Shown here piece by piece: positions 24,660 to 32,124 of a stretch of DNA of 59,821 nucleotides. The notes under the pieces are model-generated. The model ran no database searches. It was not told where the DNA came from and was given only the letters and a program-made list of their open reading frames with translations. Every line of letters starts with the position of its first letter. The stretch's first letter is position 1. Where the stretch lies: the NCBI GenBank assembly GCA_945641355.1, contig CALZEQ010000016.1, positions 1-59,821 on the forward strand, written 5' to 3'. The position numbers were made by a program, and so were the translations under genes. The DNA comes from an uncultured Mediterranea sp. Its GTDB lineage: Bacteria > Bacteroidota > Bacteroidia > Bacteroidales > Bacteroidaceae.

Positions 24660-26648
24660 ATGAAACAAGAAGAAGAAGTAACATCCGGCTTGCCGGAGAA
24701 CGCCTTCCGCGAACTGAAACCGGGAGAAGTGTACAACCCTCTGATGAGTCCTCACAAAGAGTATCCTGAGGTCAACGTATGGTCCGTATCGTGGGGCATC
24801 TGCATGGCCATCCTCTTTTCGGCCGCAGCTGCCTATTTGGGGCTGAAGGTGGGGCAGGTCTTTGAAGCTGCCATCCCCATCGCCATCATTGCCGTAGGCG
24901 TATCGGGAGCTGCCAAGCGGAAGAGTGCTTTGGGTGAAAACGTCATCATCCAGTCCATCGGAGCCAGTTCGGGCGTTATTGTAGCCGGTGCCATCTTTAC
25001 GCTGCCTGCCCTCTACATCCTGCAAGCCAAGTATCCCGCCGAGATAGCAGTCACCTTCACGCAGGTCTTCATCAGTTCGTTGCTGGGTGGTGTGCTGGGT
25101 ATCCTCTTCCTCATCCCCTTCCGCAAATACTTTGTCAGCGACATGCACGGCAAGTACCCCTTCCCCGAGGCCACAGCCACTACACAGGTGCTGGTGTCGG
25201 GCGAGAAAGGGGGCAATCAGGCCAAGCCCCTGCTGATAGCCGGTGTCATCGGCGGTCTGTATGACTTTATCGTGGCTACTTTCGGCTGGTGGAACGAGAA
25301 CTTCACCACCCGCTGCTGCGAGTGGGGGGCCGTGGTGGCCGAAAAGGCCAAGCTGCTCTTCAAGGTCAATACTGGTGCCGCTGTGCTGGGTCTGGGCTAT
25401 ATCGTGGGTCTGAAGTATGCCTCCATCATCTGCGCCGGCTCCCTGCTGGTGTGGTGGGTCATCATACCCGGTATGTCCCTGCTCTTTGGTGACGAGGTGC
25501 TCAACCAGTGGAATCCCGAAATCACCTCCACCGTAGGCGCCATGTCGCCCGAAGAGATTTTCAAGTACTATGCTAAGAGTATCGGCATCGGTGGCATCGC
25601 CATGGCCGGCATCATCGGTATCATCAAGTCGTGGGGCATCATCAAAAGTGCTGTCGGACTGGCAGCTAAGGAGATGGGGGGCAAGTCGGGCGACCTGGCT
25701 GCCGTGAAGCGTACGCAGCGCGACCTATCTATGAAGATTATCGCCATCGGCTCCATCCTCACACTGCTGCTGGTGACCCTCTTTTTCTACTTTGACGTGA
25801 TGCAGGGCAACCTGCTCCATACGCTGACGGCCATTGTGCTGGTGGCCGTCATCGCCTTCCTTTTCACTACCGTAGCAGCCAACGCCATCGCCATTGTGGG
25901 TACCAATCCCGTATCGGGCATGACGCTGATGACCCTCATTCTGGCTTCGGTTGTCATGGTGGCTGTCGGTCTCAAGGGCCCCGGCGGCATGGTGGCAGCC
26001 TTGGTGATGGGCGGTGTCGTATGTACCGCTCTCTCCATGGCAGGCGGCTTCATCACCGACCTGAAGATTGGCTATTGGCTGGGTACCACCCCCATCAAGC
26101 AAGAGCGTTGGAAGTTTCTGGGCACCATCGTGTCGGCCGCTACCGTGGGTGGCGTGATGATTGTGCTCAACCAAACCTATGGATTTACCAGCGGACAGCT
26201 GGCTGCCCCGCAGGCCAATGCCATGGCAGCCGTCATCGAGCCGCTGATGAACGGCGTCGCCGCTCCCTGGCTGCTCTACGGCATCGGTGCCGTGCTGGCC
26301 GTCGTGCTCACCCTGTGCAAGATTCCTGCCCTGGCCTTTGCCTTGGGCATGTTCATCCCGCTGGAGCTGAATGTGCCGTTGGTAGTGGGCGGTGCCGTCA
26401 ACTGGTATGTCACTACCCGTTCGGCCGATGCCTCACTCAATGCCGAACGCGGTGAGAAGGGTACGCTGCTGGCCTCCGGCTTCATTGCCGGCGGTGCCCT
26501 GATGGGTGTGGTAAGTGCCGCCATGCGTTTCGGAGGCATCAACCTGATTCATGCCGAATGGCTGGCCAACAGCTGGTCCGAGGTGGTGGCGCTGGCCGCT
26601 TATGCCATCTTGATAGGCTACTTTGTGAAAACCTCTCTGAAGAAATAA
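24660..26648 (+). CDS. OPT-family oligopeptide/metal-chelate transporter
   Basis: A 662-residue inner-membrane protein with about 15 hydrophobic segments. It matches the bacterial OPT branch: the N-terminal ELTP-like block (RELKPGEVYNPLMSP), SWGICMAILFSAAAAYLGLKVGQVFEAAIPIAIIAVG, SLLGGVLGILFLIPFRKYFV, PFPEATATTQVL near residue 170, and VNWYVTTRS near 580. OPT proteins import oligopeptides or metal-nicotianamine-like chelates by proton symport; the substrate here is unknown. A secreted esterase and an amidase-like gene follow on the same strand with short gaps, so peptide or cell-wall fragment use is a reasonable guess. Confidence 0.9.
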   Translation: MKQEEEVTSGLPENAFRELKPGEVYNPLMSPHKEYPEVNVWSVSWGICMAILFSAAAAYLGLKVGQVFEAAIPIAIIAVGVSGAAKRKSALGENVIIQSIGASSGVIVAGAIFTLPALYILQAKYPAEIAVTFTQVFISSLLGGVLGILFLIPFRKYFVSDMHGKYPFPEATATTQVLVSGEKGGNQAKPLLIAGVIGGLYDFIVATFGWWNENFTTRCCEWGAVVAEKAKLLFKVNTGAAVLGLGYIVGLKYASIICAGSLLVWWVIIPGMSLLFGDEVLNQWNPEITSTVGAMSPEEIFKYYAKSIGIGGIAMAGIIGIIKSWGIIKSAVGLAAKEMGGKSGDLAAVKRTQRDLSMKIIAIGSILTLLLVTLFFYFDVMQGNLLHTLTAIVLVAVIAFLFTTVAANAIAIVGTNPVSGMTLMTLILASVVMVAVGLKGPGGMVAALVMGGVVCTALSMAGGFITDLKIGYWLGTTPIKQERWKFLGTIVSAATVGGVMIVLNQTYGFTSGQLAAPQANAMAAVIEPLMNGVAAPWLLYGIGAVLAVVLTLCKIPALAFALGMFIPLELNVPLVVGGAVNWYVTTRSADASLNAERGEKGTLLASGFIAGGALMGVVSAAMRFGGINLIHAEWLANSWSEVVALAAYAILIGYFVKTSLKK

Positions 26649-26664
26649 TTTAATGATTGAAGAT

Positions 26665-27525
26665 ATGAAAAAAATTCTGTTTTTTACTCTGTTATGTGTA
26701 GCAACCATGTTATCGGCTCAGCAACCCATCGAACTGCCCCTGTGGCCTGATGGTGCTCCCAACAGCAACGGCTTGACCGGCTCCGAAGAGAACCTGGAAG
26801 GTGGACGGATGGCCAACGTCATTCACCCCAACATCACCGTCTATCGGGCCGCGAAACCCAACGGTATGGCCATCCTCATGTGCCCCGGCGGGGGCTATGC
26901 CCGCCTTGCACTGTGGCACGAGGGCCACGATATGGCCGGTTGGTTCAATGCACAAGGCATTACGTACGTTGTCATGAAGTACCGTATGCCCAATACGCAC
27001 TACGAAGTGCCCCTCTCTGATGCCGAACAGGCCATACGACTCATCCGCCTTCATGCCGTGGAATGGGGTGTAGACCCCCATCGCGTAGGTGTGATGGGCG
27101 CATCGGCAGGCGGCCATCTGGCAGCCTCGCTGTCTACGCTCTACAGTAGCGACGAGACCCGTCCCGACTTTCAGATACTCTTCTATCCTGTCATCTCCAT
27201 GGAGAAGGAGATTACACATGCCGGTTCGCGCAGCTTCCTGCTGGGTGACAATCCCTCGGAGGAGCTGGTCCGTCACTACACGCTGCAGAAGCAGGTGAAC
27301 GAACGAACCCCGCAAGCCTTCATCATGCTCTCGGCCGACGACCATACGGTGGTTCCCGCCAATTCCATCGGCTACTTCCAGGCACTCTGCAGCCACAAGG
27401 TGCCTGTCTCCATGCATATCTATCCTACAGGCGGACATGGATGGGGCTTCCGCGATGCCTTCACCTACAAGCGCCAGTGGACAGGCGAACTGGAGAAATG
27501 GTTGCGTGAAGGGGTGGTCTTTTAA
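26665..27525 (+). CDS. Secreted alpha/beta hydrolase (acetylesterase-like)
   Basis: 286 residues with a signal peptide (MKKILFFTLLCVATMLSAQ). The mature part is an alpha/beta hydrolase of the BD-FAE/acetylxylan esterase type. The oxyanion-site motif CPGGGYARLALWHEG sits near residue 75-90. The nucleophile elbow is GVMGASAGGHLAASL (Ser near 150). The acid is in MLSADDHTVVP and the His in PTGGHGWGF. It probably removes acetyl or other acyl groups from sugars outside the cytoplasm. The ATG at 26665 is preferred to the one at 26653 because the signal peptide begins MKK. It lies 16 nt after the OPT gene, likely one operon. Confidence 0.85.
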   Translation: MKKILFFTLLCVATMLSAQQPIELPLWPDGAPNSNGLTGSEENLEGGRMANVIHPNITVYRAAKPNGMAILMCPGGGYARLALWHEGHDMAGWFNAQGITYVVMKYRMPNTHYEVPLSDAEQAIRLIRLHAVEWGVDPHRVGVMGASAGGHLAASLSTLYSSDETRPDFQILFYPVISMEKEITHAGSRSFLLGDNPSEELVRHYTLQKQVNERTPQAFIMLSADDHTVVPANSIGYFQALCSHKVPVSMHIYPTGGHGWGFRDAFTYKRQWTGELEKWLREGVVF

Positions 27526-27555
27526 TTGAAAAACAAACATCAAAAACTAAATAAC

Positions 27556-28332
27556 ATGAAGAAGTGGATTCTTACAACCCTGCTGGCTGCCGCCCTGACG
27601 ACGGGGGCAGCTGCACAGCAAAAGAACCCCATGCTGGTGAACGGCATGAAGTATATCGGAGTGCCTTACGTGGCCCATACCCTTGACCAGGGGGAGGCAG
27701 AAGAGCTGGTCATCAACTGCGACGAGGTGGACTGTACCACGCTGGTGGAATATGTCCTGGCCGAATCGCTCTCGCCCAGACAAGCTGACGGCGATGTGCT
27801 GGAGAGTGACTTTGCGGACAAGCTGCAGCAGATACGGTATCGAAACGGCAAGATTGACGGCTACGCCTCGCGCCTGCACTACGTGGCCGACTGGATCAAC
27901 AACGGCGTACGCAACGGATTTCTGTTTGATGTCACTGCACAGCAGAGCAACTATTGTGTCCCGCTGACCCTTTCGTACATGTCCTCGCATCCTCAGATGT
28001 ACCATCAGTTAGCCGCATCGGCTCAGAATGTCACCGCCATCCGTCAGGTGGAGCAGGCGCTGAACGGCCAGTCCGTCTGCTACCTGCCGAAGGAGCAGTT
28101 GCCTGTCAAGGGTTTGCCGTGGATTAAGGATGGAGACATCATCGCAATCACTACCAGTACCGAAGGGCTGGATGTGGCTCACATGGGCATTGCCATCTAT
28201 GTGAACGGCCGCCTCACGTTGCTGCACGCATCGTCCGTCGAAAAGAAGGTAGTGGTCTCCAGCGTTGCCCTGTCGCAGATGCTGAAGGACCATGACACGT
28301 GGACGGGCATCCGCGTCATCCGCATGATGTAG
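27556..28332 (+). CDS. DUF1460 N-acetylmuramoyl-L-alanine amidase-like protein
   Basis: 258 residues: signal peptide (MKKWILTTLLAAALTTGAAAQ) and a DUF1460 domain, an NlpC/P60-like cysteine-amidase fold. The likely nucleophile is Cys in DEVDCTTLVEYVLAE (about residue 68) and the His is in VAHMGIAIYVNG (about 215). GDIIAITTSTEGLDVAHMG is the domain signature. Structural work on the family supports peptidoglycan-fragment amidase activity. The ATG at 27556 gives a proper signal peptide; 30 nt separate it from the esterase stop. With the OPT transporter and esterase it may form a periplasmic cell-wall or peptide processing set (inference). Confidence 0.82.
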   Translation: MKKWILTTLLAAALTTGAAAQQKNPMLVNGMKYIGVPYVAHTLDQGEAEELVINCDEVDCTTLVEYVLAESLSPRQADGDVLESDFADKLQQIRYRNGKIDGYASRLHYVADWINNGVRNGFLFDVTAQQSNYCVPLTLSYMSSHPQMYHQLAASAQNVTAIRQVEQALNGQSVCYLPKEQLPVKGLPWIKDGDIIAITTSTEGLDVAHMGIAIYVNGRLTLLHASSVEKKVVVSSVALSQMLKDHDTWTGIRVIRMM

Positions 28333-28365
28333 CTATAAGTTACGAGCTACGAGTTACGAGCTATT

Positions 28366-28390
28366 AGTAGGGGCGTAATATCTTGCGCCC
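28366..28390 (+). repeat. Dispersed palindromic repeat, copy 1
   Basis: A 25-base word beginning AGTAGGGGCG and ending CTTGCGCCC with an AATAT-type centre. It differs from the copy at 28971-28995 at one position. Its halves are self-complementary. Confidence 0.75.
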
Positions 28391-28970
28391 TGCCGCTACA
28401 AACTGTTTTTTTTGAGTTACGAGCTGCTAAATGGTACTGCTTGTAGCTCGTAGCTCATCACTCGTGATCATTCTCTTTTCTTGACAAACGACCTGTTTTG
28501 GGAGAGTTGAAATGCAATGTCTCTCTATGCCTCATATTCGCTGTTTTCGTAAATCGGGATGGCGAGAGCGATGAAAAACACACAGAATCCTTGTTCCCCG
28601 AAGCAAAATTTTACCTGTTTTTCATCAATCCGCACCACTTTTCGGATCTGTTTTGGGTATATATCGGTTTATTTTACTTCGATTTTTGTGTTTTCGCTGA
28701 GTTGCAAATAGAGGCTCTTTCAAAGAAAGTACACAAGTTTTTATAGGCAAAATGCGGAAAAAAGGACTGAAAAACGAAAAAATAAAACTGTTATCTGTCA
28801 CGCTTTTCAGTTTTTCACGTTTCTCACGTGAGAGAAAAATTTTCTACATGATGAAAAAATCACGCCGATGGGAGGAGTGGAGAAAGAGGGTGGCGGGCGC
28901 GACCGGCTACGACGGAGATGCTATCAGTGTTTGTACAGATTGTTTACTATAGCAGCTACGAGTGGCCAGT

Positions 28971-29126
28971 AGTAGGGGCGCAATATCTTGCGCCCACCCG
29001 CACGCTGGCGCATCCCACGAAAACGGTATCACGAATGATACCACCACGAACGGCATTCAGGGCGCAAGATATTAGCTACGCTCAAAACAACTTTTAATTT
29101 TATATTGAGGTATAGTGCGCCCCTAT
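28971..29126 (+). repeat. MITE-like element with inverted GTAGGGGCGCA ends
   Basis: The left end is the dispersed palindrome (28971-28995). The right end carries TGCGCCCCTA (29116-29125), the inverse of the left TAGGGGCGCA. An inverted internal copy GGGCGCAAGATATT lies at 29060-29073. About 155 bp, no coding capacity. The element boundary is inferred from the inverted ends. Confidence 0.5.
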
Positions 29127-29215
29127 TGGTAGCTTAAAAACGCCTCAATCTTTCCCACACATAGCTGTAGCGGCTCAACAAATGTTAATGTGTTGCTGAA
29201 GGTCTTCACCATCTC

Positions 29216-29246
29216 TTGACAAGCGGCAGGCGGTTTTGTATCTTTG
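29216..29246 (+). promoter_or_regulatory. Orphan Bacteroidetes promoter
   Basis: TTG (29216-29218), 20-nt spacer, TATCTTTG (29239-29246). No gene starts downstream on this strand before the tRNA-Arg genes, which are antisense. Confidence 0.6.
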
Positions 29247-29349
29247 TGACGTAGTTATTCGGACTGCCCCCCCATTTCAAATATATTCAGCAGGCATACC
29301 CTGCGATTCGATGACCCGCGATTCAATCTTTGAATGTTTGGTACAAAAC

Positions 29350-29389
29350 AAAAAAGAGGATGCATCTGTAATTGGACACATCCTCTTCG
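29350..29389 (-). terminator. Terminator after tRNA-Arg pair
   Basis: Minus strand GAGGATG pairs with CATCCTC across a 16-nt loop, followed by a T-run (A-run at 29351-29355 and upstream on plus). Confidence 0.75.
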
Positions 29390-29463
29390 TGATCGCGACA
29401 GGATTCAAACCTGTAACCGGCTGATCCGTAGTCAGCTACTCTATTCAGTTGAGCTACGCGACC
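29390..29463 (-). tRNA. tRNA-Arg (anticodon ACG), copy 2
   Basis: Minus-strand cloverleaf: acceptor GGTCGCG with CGCGATC (one G-T), anticodon stem GCTGA/TCAGC with loop CTACGGA, anticodon ACG. T arm has GTTTGAATCC. 74 nt including the discriminator A. Eleven bases separate it from copy 1; below the acceptor stem the two copies are the same sequence. Confidence 0.92.
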
Positions 29464-29474
29464 GTGTTAAAAAG

Positions 29475-29548
29475 TGACCGCGACAGGATTCAAACCTGTA
29501 ACCGGCTGATCCGTAGTCAGCTACTCTATTCAGTTGAGCTACGCGGCC
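29475..29548 (-). tRNA. tRNA-Arg (anticodon ACG), copy 1
   Basis: Same cloverleaf as the neighbouring copy with acceptor GGCCGCG/CGCGGTC. A compensating pair change in the acceptor stem (T-A to C-G) distinguishes the two, so both stems are maintained. Promoter at 29566-29596. Confidence 0.92.
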
Positions 29549-29565
29549 TTTTTGTTTAACGGGTG

Positions 29566-29596
29566 CAAAGATACGGTCTTTTTTTGAACTGGCAAA
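29566..29596 (-). promoter_or_regulatory. Perfect -33/-7 promoter for tRNA-Arg pair
   Basis: Minus strand TTTG (29596-29593), 19-nt spacer, TATCTTTG (29573-29566) followed by C. 18 nt before the first tRNA. Confidence 0.85.
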
Positions 29597-29623
29597 TATT
29601 TGGCGGACTTTTTTTCAAAAAAA

Positions 29624-31945
29624 TCATTCCACAAACCGATAGTTGAACAGTTGCCAGCCTATTGTGAGGCCTACATTCCACTCCTTTTTCGGTGAGCTAT
29701 AATGGTTTATGTAGCCCGATATCGCTCCGAAGGGCAAGTGGCAGACCACCGAAACCTCACCCATATACTCCAGGCGGGAGAAGGCCTTGCCGTAATAGGC
29801 TTTGTTCATCTCGTTGCGTTTGATGGGGTAGATGGGCATGAAGCCATAAAGCTCGGTGCGCAGCTGGAAGATGTCGTTGAATACACAGATGGGCTTGATG
29901 CCGGCTGCCATGAACTGGTTGGCCCTGAATGCTTCGTTGTACATCAGCTGACTGAACGGAGTGGGCGAGAACTCACCTGCCTGCATCATGGTGGCTGTAT
30001 AGTTCTCTGAGAAGTTTTTCGACGAGTACAGTGCCTCGGCCATCCAACCTAGCGTGAAGTGAGGCGACATGGTGTGGTATGCCTCCTTGTGGTAGGAAAT
30101 CTGCAACCACGACTGCCGCTCCTGGGCTACCGCGTACGGAGTGGTACCGCTGCCGGCTGTGAAGTGCTCGCGTCCGCGGAATACTTGAGCCACCAGCTTC
30201 TCGTAGTAGCCTTTGGTGGCATATTGACGCTTGTTGAGCGTGCTGCCGTAGAACCCGATGGCACCTCCCAGCAGCTTGTAGACGCTGCAGTCCGAACGGT
30301 CTTTCCCGAAGTCGATGATGTTGGACTGGTAGTAGTTGTCCTGCAGCCGTCCGTAACCAATGCTGAATTCCGCCCGTTTGTTGGCCAGAAAGGGCAGGGT
30401 GAGCATCAGCTTGACAAACTTTTCCTCCTTGGAATTGAAGGAAGGGCGGTCGTTGTTCGAGAAGAGTCCGTTACGCTTATAGTAGTCGATGGTGCTGTAA
30501 GAGGCGATGAAGCGATAGGAGGTGGGCACGCTAGATGGGACATCGAGCCTGCCCAAGAGTTGGATGTTGTTGTAGACCTTTCCCAGATGCCCGTCGAGCA
30601 TCACCTCTTTGGAGTAGTAGTTCAGGTTTTGGTATCCCAGCCCCAGGTAAATCTGGTTGGAGTTGCTGGTAGATACACTGCCGCCTACGCGGGCAGTCAG
30701 GTTCTTCTCCATCTTGACTTTCAGATGCAGTTCGTACAGGTCGTCTTCGGGCCGGTAGACGGCATGGGGGATGATTTCGGATATCATGTTGTCGGCCAGC
30801 AGGCGGAAGTAGCCCCGCTTCAGCTCCTCGTAGGTGAACGTTTGCCGGGCATCGTCGTGAAACTCCCTGCGGATGTAGGCCTGCTGCCGTTCGTCCGCCC
30901 CCTCAATCAGGATGTCGCGGAACCGAAGCGGCGGCAAGTGGTTGCGGTAGGTGAGCCGGCGACGGCGGACATCGTCGGCAGGGATGCGCCGTTGGATGCG
31001 TCCTTTGATGGAGTCCATCAGGCTGATGGTACGGTTGTAGCCTATGTCGTGCAACTCTTGCAGGCGGTCGAAGTCGAGTAGGCTGACATCATCGTACTTG
31101 AAGGTCATCAGGATGCCGCACGAGTCGGGTATGGAGTAGTCGGTCTTCTGCATGACCATGTTCTCTATCTGGCTCATCAGGTCGTTTTCGGTAGGTTTGC
31201 TGGGATTGGTGGAGACAACACTGCCGATGATGATGTCGGGGTGGAAGTCTTCGCGCATCACGTCGGTGGGGAAGTTGTTGTAGATGCCTCCGTCGTAGGT
31301 GAGGAGGCTGTCTATCTCGATGGGCTTGAAGACAAAGGGGAAACTCATCGATGCACGTACGGCATCGCCCAAGTCCCCTTTGCGCAGGATGAGGGCCCGC
31401 TTGTTGTAGACGTCGGAAGCTACGCAGCGGAAGGGGACAAAGAGGTGGTCGAAGTCACCCCCGCAGGAGGCCGTAGCACTGGCGAACAACTCGACGAACA
31501 CCAGATTCATCTGGATGGGGTTGACCATGCTGGTGGGGATAATCTGCGGTTTCATGTCCAAAGAGTCCTTGAAGGAGAATCGCAGGTTGATGAATCCGGG
31601 TACGGGGCGCGATTTCTTGAAATAGTATTCGTACTTGGGCTCTACCTTGCCCGAATACCAGCGTTTGAAGTCGGGCGAACGGAGCAGCTCTTCCATGTCG
31701 TCGGCCGAGTAGCCCATGGCATATAGGGAACCTATGATGGCGCCCATGGAGGTGCCGGCTATGTAGTCGATGGGGATGTCGTTCTCTTCAAGCGCACGGA
31801 TGATGCCGATGTGCGTCATGCCCTTGGCACCACCACCGCTCAGCACGAGGCCTACTTTCTGTGCTTGGATGCGCAAGGGCAGCAGGCAGAGCAATAGCAT
31901 CAGGAAAAACAGATGTCTGGTCATAGTTTGTATAGAGTCGTTCAT
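29624..31945 (-). CDS. Patatin-like phospholipase with C-terminal outer-membrane barrel (type Vd-like)
   Basis: 773 residues. A signal peptide (TRHLFFLMLLLCLLPLRIQAQ) is followed by a patatin lipase domain with oxyanion motif VLSGGGAKGMTHIGII, nucleophile elbow AGTSMGAIIGSLY and catalytic Asp in YDGGIYNNFP. After about residue 330 come a POTRA-like segment (RFRDILIEGADERQQAYIRREF) and a long strand-rich BamA-type barrel ending in an aromatic-containing NYRFVE tail. This is the layout of PlpD/FplA-class type V secretion proteins. It would display a phospholipase at the cell surface. The start is ATG at 31945 or 31924; both keep the signal peptide. A -7 box TATATTTG lies at 31994-32001 (minus). 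Confidence 0.87.
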   Translation of the reverse strand: MNDSIQTMTRHLFFLMLLLCLLPLRIQAQKVGLVLSGGGAKGMTHIGIIRALEENDIPIDYIAGTSMGAIIGSLYAMGYSADDMEELLRSPDFKRWYSGKVEPKYEYYFKKSRPVPGFINLRFSFKDSLDMKPQIIPTSMVNPIQMNLVFVELFASATASCGGDFDHLFVPFRCVASDVYNKRALILRKGDLGDAVRASMSFPFVFKPIEIDSLLTYDGGIYNNFPTDVMREDFHPDIIIGSVVSTNPSKPTENDLMSQIENMVMQKTDYSIPDSCGILMTFKYDDVSLLDFDRLQELHDIGYNRTISLMDSIKGRIQRRIPADDVRRRRLTYRNHLPPLRFRDILIEGADERQQAYIRREFHDDARQTFTYEELKRGYFRLLADNMISEIIPHAVYRPEDDLYELHLKVKMEKNLTARVGGSVSTSNSNQIYLGLGYQNLNYYSKEVMLDGHLGKVYNNIQLLGRLDVPSSVPTSYRFIASYSTIDYYKRNGLFSNNDRPSFNSKEEKFVKLMLTLPFLANKRAEFSIGYGRLQDNYYQSNIIDFGKDRSDCSVYKLLGGAIGFYGSTLNKRQYATKGYYEKLVAQVFRGREHFTAGSGTTPYAVAQERQSWLQISYHKEAYHTMSPHFTLGWMAEALYSSKNFSENYTATMMQAGEFSPTPFSQLMYNEAFRANQFMAAGIKPICVFNDIFQLRTELYGFMPIYPIKRNEMNKAYYGKAFSRLEYMGEVSVVCHLPFGAISGYINHYSSPKKEWNVGLTIGWQLFNYRFVE

Positions 31946-32023
31946 TGTTGTTAGAGTTTGTAGCGATGCTTCTGCATACTTGTTTTCAGCCTTCAAATAT
32001 AGGGATTTGTTTTGAAAAACAAC

Positions 32024-32085
32024 AATCCCGCCTGCATTTTTACGGTCATTCACATAGAATGGACCCTAAAAACAGAGGCGGGATT
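32024..32085 (-). terminator. Long hairpin after htpG
   Basis: AATCCCGCCT (32024-32033) and AGGCGGGATT (32076-32085) are perfect complements. An inner hairpin GGTCATTC/GAATGGACC fills the loop. A TTGTTTTT run follows on the minus strand. Probable htpG terminator. Confidence 0.7.
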
Positions 32086-32124
32086 CTCTCTATCGCGAGT
32101 AGGGGAGGCTTGGTCCCCTGTGGC

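Larger units (their letters stand above)
28333..29349. other. Long gene-free region with nested inverted repeats
   Basis: No convincing gene in about 1 kb. It holds two dispersed palindromic repeats (28366-28390 and 28971-28995), inverted partial copies (29060-29073, 29117-29125), a separate pair of GAGCTACGAG-type inverted repeats near 28339-28363 and 28441-28463, a low-GC stretch 28500-28860 with short open frames I do not trust, and a lone promoter at 29216-29246. It probably accumulated small non-coding elements. Confidence 0.6.

Noticed and set aside
28498..28952. Two short frames (82 and 66 codons) in the repeat-rich gap
   Set aside because: Low-complexity Phe/Lys-rich text, no domain features, no -7 box just upstream.
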